DNA from: CAINFV01 sp964409235
GTDB lineage: Bacteria > Chlamydiota > Chlamydiia > Chlamydiales > FEN-1388
DNA length: 29,722 nucleotides
Direction of reading: 5' to 3'
Assembly: GCA_964409235.1 (NCBI GenBank)
Contig: CAYPCN010000019.1
Coordinates: forward strand, 1-29,722
The notes under the pieces were generated by a model, which searched no databases, was not told the DNA's origin, and worked only from the letters and a program-made list of their open reading frames with translations. The translations under genes were made by a program, and so were the position numbers. Position 1 is the stretch's first letter, and each line of letters starts with the position of its first letter. This document shows, piece by piece, positions 9,438-18,059 of this stretch.

Positions 9438-10241
9438 ATGAACCCCATCAGCCAACCCGAGCTACACATAGACGCTACAACTGCGCCCACAACGGGACCA
9501 GAAGTCAAAACGACGTACCTAGGACGAATCTTTGGAGACATAGGTACCGGTCTATCAACGGCTAGAACGGCTATTGCGCGGACAGCGAAAAGGGTGTACG
9601 AAACCGCAAAACAGGCATTGTTCGAAACCAAAGAAAAGCCTCCATCAGCAGAATTGACCGAAAACATCTCGACAGCCCAACTCCAGGGAAGAGCAGGCTT
9701 AACATATGAACAATATCAACAAATGGGAGCCGTTCTTCGGGAAAAGCCGTCCGAAACAGCGCCAGATAAGAAGAAATACCTCGAGGAGCTGCAGACACGC
9801 AGTCAATATGAAATCAAACAACTAAAGAAACAGGGTGGCGGCACGGCCATATGCCCGAAGCATATTGCCAAACAGTATCTACAAGCTCAAAACACCCTCG
9901 GTCAAGCACAGGGCTCGTATCGCAGGCTTGCCGAGAGCCATGTACCTACGCAGGATGAGGTAAAGGCTCTCAACATCGACGATCTGGCTCGGCCTTTGGA
10001 CGAATGCCCTCATTCTTCTTTTTTTCTGCTCATATCAGTGGCAGCACATAAAGAAGGGTCTAAAGACGTCCTACAAGCTCTTACAGCGAAAATCGACGAG
10101 AAACTCAAAGCGCTAGAAGACAGCAAACCCAAGACGCTAGAGCAAAAAGCAGAGATAGAGAACCAGATTTTCTACTTACAGCAGGCAAAGAACATGCTCG
10201 AATCGTCTCTCACAACTCCCTCTCCACCTCCAAGCGCTTGA
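9438..10241 (+). CDS. Unknown 267-residue soluble protein
   Basis: No family recognised. The ATG at 9438 is preferred over an in-frame TTG at 9423 because GGAG lies six bases before it. There is no Sec signal. Residues around 35-60 could form an amphipathic helix (TARTAIARTAKRVYETAKQA), the middle is Gln/Lys-rich, and the C-terminal 60 residues look helical and possibly coiled-coil (LTAKIDEKLKALEDSK, AEIENQIFYLQQAKNML), ending in a proline-rich tail. The Ser/Thr/Pro-rich N-terminus without a Sec signal would fit a type III secreted protein, but this is speculation. The 3' end overlaps the convergent gene by 32 bp. Confidence 0.7.
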   Translation: MNPISQPELHIDATTAPTTGPEVKTTYLGRIFGDIGTGLSTARTAIARTAKRVYETAKQALFETKEKPPSAELTENISTAQLQGRAGLTYEQYQQMGAVLREKPSETAPDKKKYLEELQTRSQYEIKQLKKQGGGTAICPKHIAKQYLQAQNTLGQAQGSYRRLAESHVPTQDEVKALNIDDLARPLDECPHSSFFLLISVAAHKEGSKDVLQALTAKIDEKLKALEDSKPKTLEQKAEIENQIFYLQQAKNMLESSLTTPSPPPSA

Positions 10242-10851
10242 TGAGGTATTCGGCAAGCTTACGAACCTCGGGACGGCCAACGGAAAAAATCAATTCTGAA
10301 ACACGATGGCGATTCTCTTCGAGGATCTGAATGAAAAAATCTTCTCGATCGAATGTCAGATACCCCTTTTCCTTGGATTGAAACACCATGTCGCGAAGTT
10401 GAGGTATCTGGAACCCATTGTTTTCTAAAGCATCAAATAACGCTTCAAATTGTTGGACAAGGCCAATAACCATTTTCTTGCCTTCTTCACCACCAGTAGC
10501 AAATTCCTCAAACAGGCCTCGAGGGAGACCGGAAAAATTGAACCCTGCCAATTCTCGTTGCCGAAGGCCACACAGACGAACGAGCTTGTCTTGTATGCTC
10601 ATCCCCTCTTGTAAGATCCCCTGAAAGCGGTCGGCGTTGCGGTTAAAAAACGCCTCAGCACTCACTCTATCCACCGTCACCGTCTCCCCGCCGACAGTCA
10701 CCGGCTCAGCCCGCCCTCGAATGACCTCGAGCACGGTTTGCACAAGCGATCTGACGCCAGAAGGTTGGTACAATGCGATACCTTCGCCTTCAGTATCTAA
10801 ATCTACAAAAAGATGCCCGTGCGAAATAAAACCACGCAGAGGATTCATCAC
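10210..10851 (-). CDS. Unknown 213-residue protein
   Basis: No family recognised. Starts ATGATG at 10851/10848; no clear Shine-Dalgarno sequence precedes it, which weakens the start. The protein is soluble, with a beta-like N-terminal stretch (GHLFVDLDTEGEGIALYQPSG) and then mostly helical sequence with Phe and Gln (NRNADRFQGILQEGM, GLVQQFEALFDALEN, EDFFIQILEENRHRVSEL). It overlaps the unrelated convergent gene at its 3' end. Palindromic copy 2 begins 84 bp upstream of its start. Real coding is supported by length and normal composition; function is open. Confidence 0.65.
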   Translation of the reverse strand: MMNPLRGFISHGHLFVDLDTEGEGIALYQPSGVRSLVQTVLEVIRGRAEPVTVGGETVTVDRVSAEAFFNRNADRFQGILQEGMSIQDKLVRLCGLRQRELAGFNFSGLPRGLFEEFATGGEEGKKMVIGLVQQFEALFDALENNGFQIPQLRDMVFQSKEKGYLTFDREDFFIQILEENRHRVSELIFSVGRPEVRKLAEYLIKRLEVEREL

Positions 10852-10934
10852 AAGACGGCAAGGAGGCCCGCCTCTGTAGGGGCGGGAGGAATTGCCGCTC
10901 CTTTTTTAACGATTGTAATGGACGATCGCCTAAA

Positions 10935-11100
10935 GCCATTTGCGATGTGGATTTTTAGAGGAGAAGCGGAAGATTTTTGGATCGAGCTACTCCAAAACCG
11001 ACGAAGTCACACATGTCCTGACATGTGGGTGAGAAGGTTTTGGGTAGATTCGGCCAAAAAGATCCTACGTTCATCCTCCAAAAGGCGCATCGCAAATGGC
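10935..11100. repeat. Dispersed palindromic element, copy 2
   Basis: The fullest copy, about 166 bp, bounded by gccatttgcgatg and catcgcaaatggc. The two arms pair over almost their whole length around the centre cacatgtcctgacatgtg. Orientation is opposite to copies 1 and 3. The right flank carries gtataaaac, also found to the right of copy 1. The 378-bp stretch between the unknown gene and the epimerase holds nothing else convincing. Confidence 0.92.
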
Positions 11101-11229
11101 TCCCTAGAGTTCCTATTGTATAAAACGGACAATCGCAATCAAGCTAAAAATATTTCAGGAAGCTGATGGTCGATTCAGCGCGCTACAAGGACCTTTGTTT
11201 GTCTGTCGGCACTCATAAAAGGCTAGGAG

Positions 11230-12189
11230 TTACTGCCGAAAATAGGTCGTATGCCATTCGGCAAATCGACTGATTCCCTCCGATAACGAAACCTTTGGAG
11301 CATATCCCAAGTCAGCTCGAGCTTTACGGATATCGGCCCACGTCTCAACCATGTCTCCTGCCGGTGCCCGCACCTCTGTCACATGCGCCTTGCGACCAAA
11401 AGCAGATTCCAAACAAGCAACCAAGTGCAATACGCTCTCAGAATGGCTGTTGCCAAGGTTGTACAGTTCATACTCTTTGGGTGCCGACAGAGCCGCAATG
11501 ATGCCGTCAACACAGTCGTCGATATACGTAAAATCCCGGCGAAGCTTGCCACCACCAAACAGCTCAACAGGCTCTTGTCGCATCATCTTATTCGCGAACA
11601 GGAAATAGGCCATGTCCGGCCGACCCCACGGCCCATAGACCGTAAAAAACCGCAACCCAATCAACTTCATGCCAAACAGATGGTGGTACGCATGCGCCAT
11701 CAACTCATTGGCCTTTTTGGTCGCACCATACAAATTTGCTGGACGATCCGTTCTATCTTCTTCGGAAAAGGGGAGCTTCGTATTTGTTCCGTACACAGAA
11801 GAGCTTGACGCCCAGACCGTGACGATTTCAGGATGAGCGCGTACAGCTTCTAAGACGCTTAAAAAGCCGTCAATATTAGACTGCAGATACACTTCTGGAG
11901 CTTCAAGAGAATAGCGAACCCCCGCTTGCGCTGCGAGATGAACGATGTGAGTGATCCGTTCTCTCTCAATCACCTGCTTGAGAGTGTCTGCCTCTTCCAC
12001 CCCCATGGCAAGACAGGGAATGCCGCTGCGCTGTAGGATGCTCGCCCGGTCGCGCTTGAGACGAACGTCATAATACGGGCAAAAATTATCAAGGCCGATC
12101 ACCGAGTGGCCAAGCTCTCGAAGCTTCTTGGCAACAAAGAACCCTATGAACCCTGCCGCCCCTGTGACCAAGACGTTCCACGTACCCAT
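11230..12189 (-). CDS. NAD-dependent nucleotide-sugar epimerase (UDP-glucuronate 4-epimerase-like)
   Basis: Extended short-chain dehydrogenase that interconverts UDP-sugars for surface polysaccharide or LPS. The 319 residues begin with the NAD-binding motif GAAGFIG (10-16), followed by HLAAQAGVRYSLEAP, SSSSVYG and the catalytic pair Y154-x3-K158 in NLYGATKKANE. RFFTVYGPWGRPDMA and FTYIDD are typical of UDP-glucuronate 4-epimerases rather than GalE. GAGGGG just before the ATG supports the start. It stands alone between two palindromic elements. UDP-glucose 4-epimerase or a related specificity cannot be excluded from sequence alone. Confidence 0.9.
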   Translation of the reverse strand: MGTWNVLVTGAAGFIGFFVAKKLRELGHSVIGLDNFCPYYDVRLKRDRASILQRSGIPCLAMGVEEADTLKQVIERERITHIVHLAAQAGVRYSLEAPEVYLQSNIDGFLSVLEAVRAHPEIVTVWASSSSVYGTNTKLPFSEEDRTDRPANLYGATKKANELMAHAYHHLFGMKLIGLRFFTVYGPWGRPDMAYFLFANKMMRQEPVELFGGGKLRRDFTYIDDCVDGIIAALSAPKEYELYNLGNSHSESVLHLVACLESAFGRKAHVTEVRAPAGDMVETWADIRKARADLGYAPKVSLSEGISRFAEWHTTYFRQ

Positions 12190-12385
12190 GACCCCTCAGC
12201 AAAATCTCTGTGTAGAAAGATAAGGATCTCTGGCCATGCACCTTCGAGTCAACAAAAAGAGTCAAATGCAGTAGTCTGTAATCAGCAGCTCCAAGCATGG
12301 TGGCCGAGAACCGCTCGCGCTCGAAAAGCGCGATGATGAATTCTCGTAAGAGCTGCTGGCCTGTACGCCTGAGTTGTACTGTGTG

Positions 12386-12549
12386 AGTCATTTGCAATGT
12401 GCCTTTGGAGGATAGAGAAGGACCTTTTTGGCCGAATCTACCCAAAACCTCCTCACCCATATGCCATGGTATATGGGCTTCGTTGGTTTTAGGGTATCTC
12501 GATCCAAAAATCTCCTGCTGCTCCTCTAAAAATCCACATTGCACATGGC
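12386..12549. repeat. Dispersed palindromic element, copy 3
   Basis: About 164 bp, same orientation as copy 1, with decayed ends (gtcatttgcaatg and cacattgcacatggc). The centre is ccatatgccatggtatatgg. It sits in the divergent region between the epimerase and the ruvCA operon and ends 27 bp before the ATG at 12577. The rest of this 387-bp interval (12190-12385) shows no supported feature. Confidence 0.88.
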
Positions 12550-12576
12550 TCTGTATATCGTGAAAAGGGGAGAGCA

Positions 12577-14028
12577 ATGGAACAGATAACGTGTTGCCAG
12601 AGTGACGTCCAAAGTATCATGCGCCGTTTGAGAGGAGCTCAAACTCCCTACACCCCTCCAAAGCTTCAGCTTCCTCCCTCGCCCATAGCCTCGTCGGAGG
12701 ACGTCGAAGGACAAACGTTGAGAATGAAACTCAAAGAGACGTCTCAAGAGCTCATGACGATCAAAGAAGTACTGGCAGCATCAGAGGCATCGCAACATGA
12801 CCTTCAGCGGACGGTTGAGCAATTGCAAGCAGCCATGGCGGCAAAAGAACGAGATCTGCAATCAGCCAACGACCACGTCCAACAAGCTACGATAGCTATT
12901 GAGCGCCTCGAACGCGATTGTGCGGATTTGAGAACGAGACATACAGCCCCAGCGCCAGATCTTGCCCTCCTTCGTGAAGAACTCCTCTCCCTGCGTGCAG
13001 AACAGCTGAGTTGGCAGGAAGAGCGCAAACGGCTCGAGGCAGCTCTGGAACAAGAACACCATAGAGTCCGATCGGACTCGTCGAACGCCAACGGACAGCT
13101 GGTTCGCCTTGCCATGAACTGCAAGCAGCTCGAAGAGGAAGTGCACTCTCTGACGTGCGAGCGCGCCGCCACGCTCCGCCAGTTCAACCAACTCAAAGAG
13201 ATGAATGAGCAATCTGAAAAAGCCCTGGCGGCTGAGCGAGAAAAACGGCGAGAGAGAGAAGACGCGCTGGCAGCAAGCACGACGACGATTCAAGAGCTCA
13301 TCGATACCATAGAAAAGAATAAAGCAGTGATCGCTACGCTCAAGACAGAAAAAGAAGCGGCAGCCCAGGAAGAGTCTGCGCTACGCTCTCAGATCACCAT
13401 TGCCAATGCCAACCTCGCCCAGGAGAAGGCGACTGGAGAGTCATTGTCAACGTCGCTCAAAGCAGCGAATGAGTCTTTTCAGGCCCTAACCGCTCAGCTG
13501 GAACAGGAGCGGCGCATCTTCCACGAGACAGAAGAACAATGCGCGCTTCTCAAGAAGGAACGGGAAGCGGCTGATATCCGCGTTAAAGAAGTCGAAGAGC
13601 TGCTCATCGTCAAGCTGCAGATGATCTCTGATCTCGAAGAACAGCTCGGAGAGGCGCTAACGCGATGCGAAGACAATGAGCATCGCGCACTGACAGCGGA
13701 ACAGCATGGAGAATGCCTTTCGTCCGACCTGGAGAAGATGACGAAAGAACGCGATGAGCTTCATGAAAAGGCTCTGCAGCAAGAGCAGCAGATAGCCCGC
13801 CTTGGCGCTGAAAATGCTGAATTAAAAAAGAAAATGGAAACGTTCGATCGCCTGAAGAAGCGGATCACCGATGCTTCTTCCTACGCCCATGCCCTCCTCA
13901 GAACGCTCGACCTGGGACCGAAGCCCGCGCTAGCCATTCCCCGAGCTGCCGACGACATGCTGCTCCCTCCACAAGGGCAGGAACGATCTCTTTTTGAGGA
14001 GCGGTTTGAACAACATGAGCTCTTCTAG
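12577..14028 (+). CDS. Long coiled-coil protein, first gene of the ruvC-ruvA operon
   Basis: 483 residues with GGGGAG just before the ATG. After about 45 proline-rich residues, the region from about 50 to 430 is almost continuous heptad-like sequence rich in Glu, Lys, Ala, Leu and Gln (for example LKETSQELMTIKEVLAASE, LEQEHHRVRSD, DLEEQLGEALTRCEDNEH), with no signal or membrane segment. It ends in a short proline-containing tail. Its stop overlaps the ruvC start by 14 bp, so the two are co-translated. A hypothetical gene beside ruvC-ruvA is, from memory, also present in Chlamydia, but homology cannot be judged for a coiled coil. Role unknown; a scaffold or segregation role would be a guess. 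Confidence 0.8.
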   Translation: MEQITCCQSDVQSIMRRLRGAQTPYTPPKLQLPPSPIASSEDVEGQTLRMKLKETSQELMTIKEVLAASEASQHDLQRTVEQLQAAMAAKERDLQSANDHVQQATIAIERLERDCADLRTRHTAPAPDLALLREELLSLRAEQLSWQEERKRLEAALEQEHHRVRSDSSNANGQLVRLAMNCKQLEEEVHSLTCERAATLRQFNQLKEMNEQSEKALAAEREKRREREDALAASTTTIQELIDTIEKNKAVIATLKTEKEAAAQEESALRSQITIANANLAQEKATGESLSTSLKAANESFQALTAQLEQERRIFHETEEQCALLKKEREAADIRVKEVEELLIVKLQMISDLEEQLGEALTRCEDNEHRALTAEQHGECLSSDLEKMTKERDELHEKALQQEQQIARLGAENAELKKKMETFDRLKKRITDASSYAHALLRTLDLGPKPALAIPRAADDMLLPPQGQERSLFEERFEQHELF

Positions 14029-14521
14029 TCGCCGCATCATCTTAGGCGTAGACCCGGGGACTATTGTCACAGGCTATGCTGTCGTCCAGCTTAGCTCTTC
14101 CCCCCTCCCTCTCGACTTTGGCTGTATACGCCCCCCGAAGACAGCGCTTCTCAGCACGCGCTACCACATCATCTTCCAAAGCTTGGCGCACCTCATCGCT
14201 ACCCATGGCGTAACGGAAATGGCCATCGAAACACCGTTCATCAACAAAAATCCGCAAAGCGCCTTAAAGCTTGGCAGCGCTCTTGGCAGCGCAATCATCG
14301 CTGCAAAAGAGCATGGCATCGCTGTCTTCGGATACTCTCCTCGCCAGGTCAAACAGGGCATCACAGGTCTTGGCAGCGCCGAAAAAGGAGATGTAGCGAG
14401 GGTCCTCTGCGCTCTTCTCCATCTCAAGGCCGCTGACCTGCGAACGGACGCAAGCGATGCGCTGTCCATCGCGATCCATCATGCCAACGCATCGCCTCTG
14501 TGCCCTCCAAAGGAGCTATAA
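14015..14521 (+). CDS. ruvC: Holliday junction resolvase RuvC
   Basis: Cuts Holliday junctions in the RuvABC pathway of homologous recombination. 168 residues, the usual size. The catalytic acids are visible: D13 in ILGVDPG, E72 in MAIETPF, and D145/D148 in DASDALSIAIHH. The QVKQGITGLGSAEKGDV segment is characteristic of the family. The ATG at 14015 fits the normal N-terminus better than the upstream in-frame TTG; GAGGAG lies about 12 bases before it. The ruvA gene starts 2 bp after the stop. Confidence 0.96.
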   Translation: MSSSSRRIILGVDPGTIVTGYAVVQLSSSPLPLDFGCIRPPKTALLSTRYHIIFQSLAHLIATHGVTEMAIETPFINKNPQSALKLGSALGSAIIAAKEHGIAVFGYSPRQVKQGITGLGSAEKGDVARVLCALLHLKAADLRTDASDALSIAIHHANASPLCPPKEL

Positions 14522-14523
14522 CC

Positions 14524-15099
14524 ATGTACGAATACCTCGAAGGAACGATTCAAGCCATCCTCCCCGACGTCATTGTCATCGACATCAGCGGCATTGGCTA
14601 TCGCGTGCACGTAGGCAAGAGTTGCCCAGCGCGCTGCCATCCTCAGGGCGAGAAGCTGCGGCTCTACGTCGACCTCGTCATCAGAGAAGATGCGCATACT
14701 CTCTACGGCTTCGCCTCTGCCCACGACCGCGATTTTTTCCGTCTCTTGCAGCAGGTCAGCGGCATTGGCCCTAAAGTGGCACTGACCATTCTCGGCCACG
14801 CCTCGACGCACGAGCTGGCCATAGCGCTCTTTCGCAAGGACAGTAAAGAGCTCTCGTCGATTCCAGGAATTGGCAAGAAGCTCGCAGAACGTCTGATCGT
14901 CGAACTCCAAGAGCGTATCAGCGACTTCATTGCTGTAACTCCCGCCACTGGCGCTACTCATGATGCGATTCGCGCACTGCAAACCCTTGGCTTTTCAGCA
15001 AGCGAAGCAAGGGCAGCTATCTCGACAGTCCAAAAAGAGGCCCCCCATCTGGTGGCGATCGAGCAGATGGTTCAATACGCCCTGTCGAATAAGAGGTGA
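14524..15099 (+). CDS. ruvA: Holliday junction DNA helicase subunit RuvA
   Basis: Binds four-way junctions and recruits the RuvB motor. 191 residues: the N-terminal OB-fold (MYEYLEGTIQAILPDVIVID, GIGYRVHV), the acidic-pin/HhH region (LLQQVSGIGPKVALTIL and LSSIPGIGKKLAERLIVEL), and the C-terminal UBA-like domain III (DAIRALQTLGFSASEARAAI). The start ATG follows AGGAG, which lies inside the end of ruvC. No ruvB is present in the window. Confidence 0.97.
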   Translation: MYEYLEGTIQAILPDVIVIDISGIGYRVHVGKSCPARCHPQGEKLRLYVDLVIREDAHTLYGFASAHDRDFFRLLQQVSGIGPKVALTILGHASTHELAIALFRKDSKELSSIPGIGKKLAERLIVELQERISDFIAVTPATGATHDAIRALQTLGFSASEARAAISTVQKEAPHLVAIEQMVQYALSNKR

Positions 15100-15100
15100 T

Positions 15101-16150
15101 ATGCATCTTCCCGATCTTTCCACCATTCACTCAATTGTCATTCGCTGTCCAAATTGGATTGGGGATGCTGTCATGGCCACTCCAATCTTCCGGCAGGTGA
15201 AACGGATTTTCCCTCATGCCTCCATCACGGCAATCGCTCATGAGCCAATCGCTGAGCTGCTCGATGGCGTTGAGGGGATTGACGCATTTCTCGTCTTCTC
15301 GCGGGCACAGGATAGGAAGCGCCAAGAGGAAGCACGCATTGCCAAGGAGATCAGGCACCGTACGCCCGACCTTGGCATTCTCCTGACAACATCTCTGTCA
15401 TCAGCGTGGATGCTGTGGAAAGCTCGGGTACGATGGAGAGTAGGGCTGAGCGCTCATATGCGCCGATTTTTGCTCAACATCCCTGTGAAAGTAGAAAACA
15501 AAGAACTGCACGATGTGGTGCGTTATGGCGAGATCCTTCGTCCTTTTGGTGGAGTCCAGGGCGAGCTAGCGCTCCAGCTCAAGGTGACCGACGACGAGCG
15601 ACAGAAGATGCGCCGCACGCTCCACGATCTTGGCATGAGGGAGAACGAACGCCTTGTCATCATCAACCCTGGCGCTGCGTATGGCTCCGCCAAATGCTGG
15701 CCCCAGGAGTATTTTCGTGCTGTCGCGGAACAGCTCGCCCAGCGAGGAGGGGTTTTTTGCATTTTCATTGGAGATGGGAAAGCTGTGCCCATGATTGACC
15801 CCATCGTCAGCGGCATACCGCACAATGTCGTCTCTCTTGCCGGCATGACGTCAATGAGAGATCTCATGGCGATACTCTCCATGGGCGACTGTCTTCTCAC
15901 CAATGACTCTGGGCCTATGCATATTGCCGCTGCCTTTCAGCGCCCATTGCTCGCTATTTTTGGATCCACTAATCCAAAGCGCACAGGGCCCTGGGGCTGC
16001 GGGAACGTATTGTACAAGCATGTCGCCTGCTCGCCTTGCTATCTCCGAGAATGCCCTATTGACTTCCGTTGCATGCGCCGCATTACGCCTGAGGAAGTCC
16101 TCGGCCATATCGAACAGATATTGAAGACGGGAGCTAGTCATGGGTGTTGA
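15101..16150 (+). CDS. GT9 glycosyltransferase, heptosyltransferase II-like
   Basis: Predicted ADP-heptose:LPS heptosyltransferase or related GT9 enzyme adding a core sugar to lipopolysaccharide at the inner membrane face. 349 residues. Motifs: IVIRCPNWIGDAVMATPIFRQ near the N-terminus, INPGAAYGSAKCWP in the middle, the donor-binding LLTNDSGPMHIAAAF, and the Cys-rich CSPCYLRECPIDFRCM near the end, all typical of WaaF. The ATG at 15101 comes one base after the ruvA stop, with GAGG overlapping that gene's end. Whether the sugar is heptose or something else is uncertain, because many chlamydiae have a very short LPS core; no heptose synthesis gene is visible here. Confidence 0.88.
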   Translation: MHLPDLSTIHSIVIRCPNWIGDAVMATPIFRQVKRIFPHASITAIAHEPIAELLDGVEGIDAFLVFSRAQDRKRQEEARIAKEIRHRTPDLGILLTTSLSSAWMLWKARVRWRVGLSAHMRRFLLNIPVKVENKELHDVVRYGEILRPFGGVQGELALQLKVTDDERQKMRRTLHDLGMRENERLVIINPGAAYGSAKCWPQEYFRAVAEQLAQRGGVFCIFIGDGKAVPMIDPIVSGIPHNVVSLAGMTSMRDLMAILSMGDCLLTNDSGPMHIAAAFQRPLLAIFGSTNPKRTGPWGCGNVLYKHVACSPCYLRECPIDFRCMRRITPEEVLGHIEQILKTGASHGC

Positions 16151-17339
16151 TACGAGCAAGCTTGCAGAACAACGAGCGGCCATCCACAAAAGAGAATCCG
16201 AGAGCCATCCCTTCATCACTCCTATCACAATATCCTCTCCACACCCTTGTTCTCATCCCTCGCCTCTCTTGCAAGGCAGGAGAATAGGATGTGTGGTAAT
16301 GGCAGGAGGCCAGGCCACGCGCCTTGGCCATGCGTTGCCAAAAGGGCTCATCCCTTTTTCGCCTGTTGCCGGCAAGCCCTTACTCCAGCTTCTCGCTGAA
16401 AAAGCCGTGGCATACTCTCGCTGTTACGGATCCACGCCTCGCCTGGCCATCATGACTTCTGAAGCTTCTGACGGTGCCACACGCGCCTTCTTTGAAGCTA
16501 ATGCCTTTTTTGGGGTACCGTCGATCGAGTTTTTTGTCCAGCCGTCACTGCCCTTGCTGAATATGCACGGCGAGCTGATTGTCCGAGAGGACGGCTCATT
16601 GTTGACGGGCCCTGATGGAAATGGCAGCGTATTTTCGTCGCTCATGCGCTCCGGCATTCTCACACAATGGGAAGACGAAGGGCTAGACGCGATTTCGATT
16701 GTGCTGGTCGACAATCCGCTCATCGACCCTTTTTACCCAGCGCTGTTCTCCCCTCTCTTCGAAGGCGTGAATCTTACTGCAGCCGCCGTAGAGAGAGCCG
16801 ACCCCGACGAGCAGGTCGGGCTCTTTGTCAAGGAAGGGGGACGCCTCCGCGTCGTGGAGTATTCAGAGATCGATTCCTCGATTCGAAACGCGCGCGATGC
16901 GCAGGGCAGGCTTGTGTTCTGCTGGGCTAATATCTCATGCTTTGGCTGCTCGATTCCCTTTCTCAAAGCTGCAGCAGCCCTGCCACTGCCCATGCATGTC
17001 GCCAAGAAACGGGTCGACGGGCATGAGGTGTGGAAGGCAGAGTATTTTGTCTTCGATGCGATGACAGCCGCGCGCACAATCGAAATCGTGCCGCTGCAAC
17101 GCAACGATTATTTTGCCCCTGTGAAAGACGCAACCACTCTTGAAGCTGCCCGCTTGGCCATGATAGCCAGGGATCGAAAGCGGCTCTCTCAGCTCACGGG
17201 GATACCTGCAGATCCGTCTGCCCCCATTGAGTTGGCAGCTGCTGCGCTGTACCCTGAAGAGCGGTTTCTAGCCTACCTTCGAGGTTGCAATTTACGACGT
17301 GGCCTCTTCGAAGAAGGTGCTGCGCCGGCCGGCGTATGA
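16140..17339 (+). CDS. UDP-sugar pyrophosphorylase (UDPGP/UAP1 family)
   Basis: Nucleotidyltransferase making a UDP-sugar (UDP-GlcNAc or UDP-glucose) from UTP and a sugar-1-phosphate, of the eukaryote-like UDPGP family that chlamydiae also carry. 399 residues. The nucleotide-binding loop MAGGQATRLGHALPKG is at 54-69 and the sugar/uridine motif GPDGNG at 157-162; VDNPLIDPFYP and AEYFVFD follow the family pattern. It overlaps the GT9 stop by 11 bp, so donor synthesis and glycosyl transfer may be coupled. The 3' end overlaps the convergent pseudouridine synthase gene by 67 bp. Substrate choice cannot be settled by eye. Confidence 0.88.
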   Translation: MGVDTSKLAEQRAAIHKRESESHPFITPITISSPHPCSHPSPLLQGRRIGCVVMAGGQATRLGHALPKGLIPFSPVAGKPLLQLLAEKAVAYSRCYGSTPRLAIMTSEASDGATRAFFEANAFFGVPSIEFFVQPSLPLLNMHGELIVREDGSLLTGPDGNGSVFSSLMRSGILTQWEDEGLDAISIVLVDNPLIDPFYPALFSPLFEGVNLTAAAVERADPDEQVGLFVKEGGRLRVVEYSEIDSSIRNARDAQGRLVFCWANISCFGCSIPFLKAAAALPLPMHVAKKRVDGHEVWKAEYFVFDAMTAARTIEIVPLQRNDYFAPVKDATTLEAARLAMIARDRKRLSQLTGIPADPSAPIELAAAALYPEERFLAYLRGCNLRRGLFEEGAAPAGV

Positions 17340-18040
17340 TCCGGGAATAGCCTCTCGATTTCCTGCTGTGTAAGCTCGCGATACGCTCCAACGGGGGTCG
17401 TGCCAAGACAGAGGTTGCCTATCTTCACGCGCTTGAGTTCGAGGACAGAGAGCCCTACGGCCTCGAGCATCTGCCGCACCTCATGGCGGCGCCCTTCTTG
17501 CACGACAATGCGAATCGTGGCTCGTCGGACCTTTGCCACTCGCACCGGGCGCACAAACGCATGCTGGACCATGCAGCCTCGCGCCAAGGTGACAAGATGG
17601 TCGTGGGTAATCTCTTGATCGACTTTGGCAATATATTCCTTTTTTACCCCACCTGAAGGATGCATCACGCGATTGGCAAAATGGCCGTCATTCGTAACGA
17701 TGATCAACCCCGAAGTATCTTTATCGAGTCTGCCGACGGTGAACAGGCGAGCGCCTGAGGGCGGGTCGATCAAGTCGATGGCTCGCCGTTTGACGGTAGG
17801 CGCATTGGTACAATGATAGCCAACGGGCTTGTTCAACGCATAGTAGACGGTGTGAGACGGTAACGAAATCCGCTTGCCGTCGACTTCTATGGTATCCACG
17901 TGGGGATCCACCATCGTCTGGGGAAGGAGGACTTTTTTCCCATTAACGGTGGCTTTTCCGTCAAAGATCAGCGTTTCAGCAGCCCGGCGCGAGGCCAGAC
18001 CTGAAGCTGCAATGACTTTACTTAATCGTTGTTTCGACAC
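17273..18040 (-). CDS. Pseudouridine synthase, RsuA/RluB/RluE/RluF family
   Basis: Isomerises a uridine in rRNA. The N-terminal S4 RNA-binding domain (RLSKVIAASGLASRRAAETLI) is followed by the catalytic domain with the family's active-site aspartate in GRLDKDTSGLIIVTNDG, then GRRHEVRQMLEAVG and LELKRVKIGNL. The frame extends upstream, but GTG at 18040 fits the family N-terminus, has AGGGA before it, and lies 19 bp after the gpmA stop. That gives 255 residues and a basic tail (SSKRPRRKLQPRR). RluB (23S) is the closest-looking subgroup, but the target position is not certain. Confidence 0.9.
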   Translation of the reverse strand: MSKQRLSKVIAASGLASRRAAETLIFDGKATVNGKKVLLPQTMVDPHVDTIEVDGKRISLPSHTVYYALNKPVGYHCTNAPTVKRRAIDLIDPPSGARLFTVGRLDKDTSGLIIVTNDGHFANRVMHPSGGVKKEYIAKVDQEITHDHLVTLARGCMVQHAFVRPVRVAKVRRATIRIVVQEGRRHEVRQMLEAVGLSVLELKRVKIGNLCLGTTPVGAYRELTQQEIERLFPDHTPAGAAPSSKRPRRKLQPRR

Positions 18041-18059
18041 GGTGTGGATCCCTGGTAGA

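Noticed and set aside
10862..10912. GC-rich hairpins followed by tttttt, as a terminator
   Set aside because: The stems are short and ambiguous, and the nearest plus-strand gene ends more than 600 bp upstream.
10813..11166. 117-codon open frame across palindromic copy 2, with a similar peptide across copy 1
   Set aside because: The shared peptide (PFAMxIFRGEAEDFW) comes from the palindrome itself; copies 3 and 4 break the frame with stops, and there is no ribosome site.
12089..12577. 162-codon minus-strand open frame between the epimerase and ruv operon
   Set aside because: It runs through palindromic copy 3 and into the epimerase in another frame, has no Shine-Dalgarno site and shows no recognisable motif.
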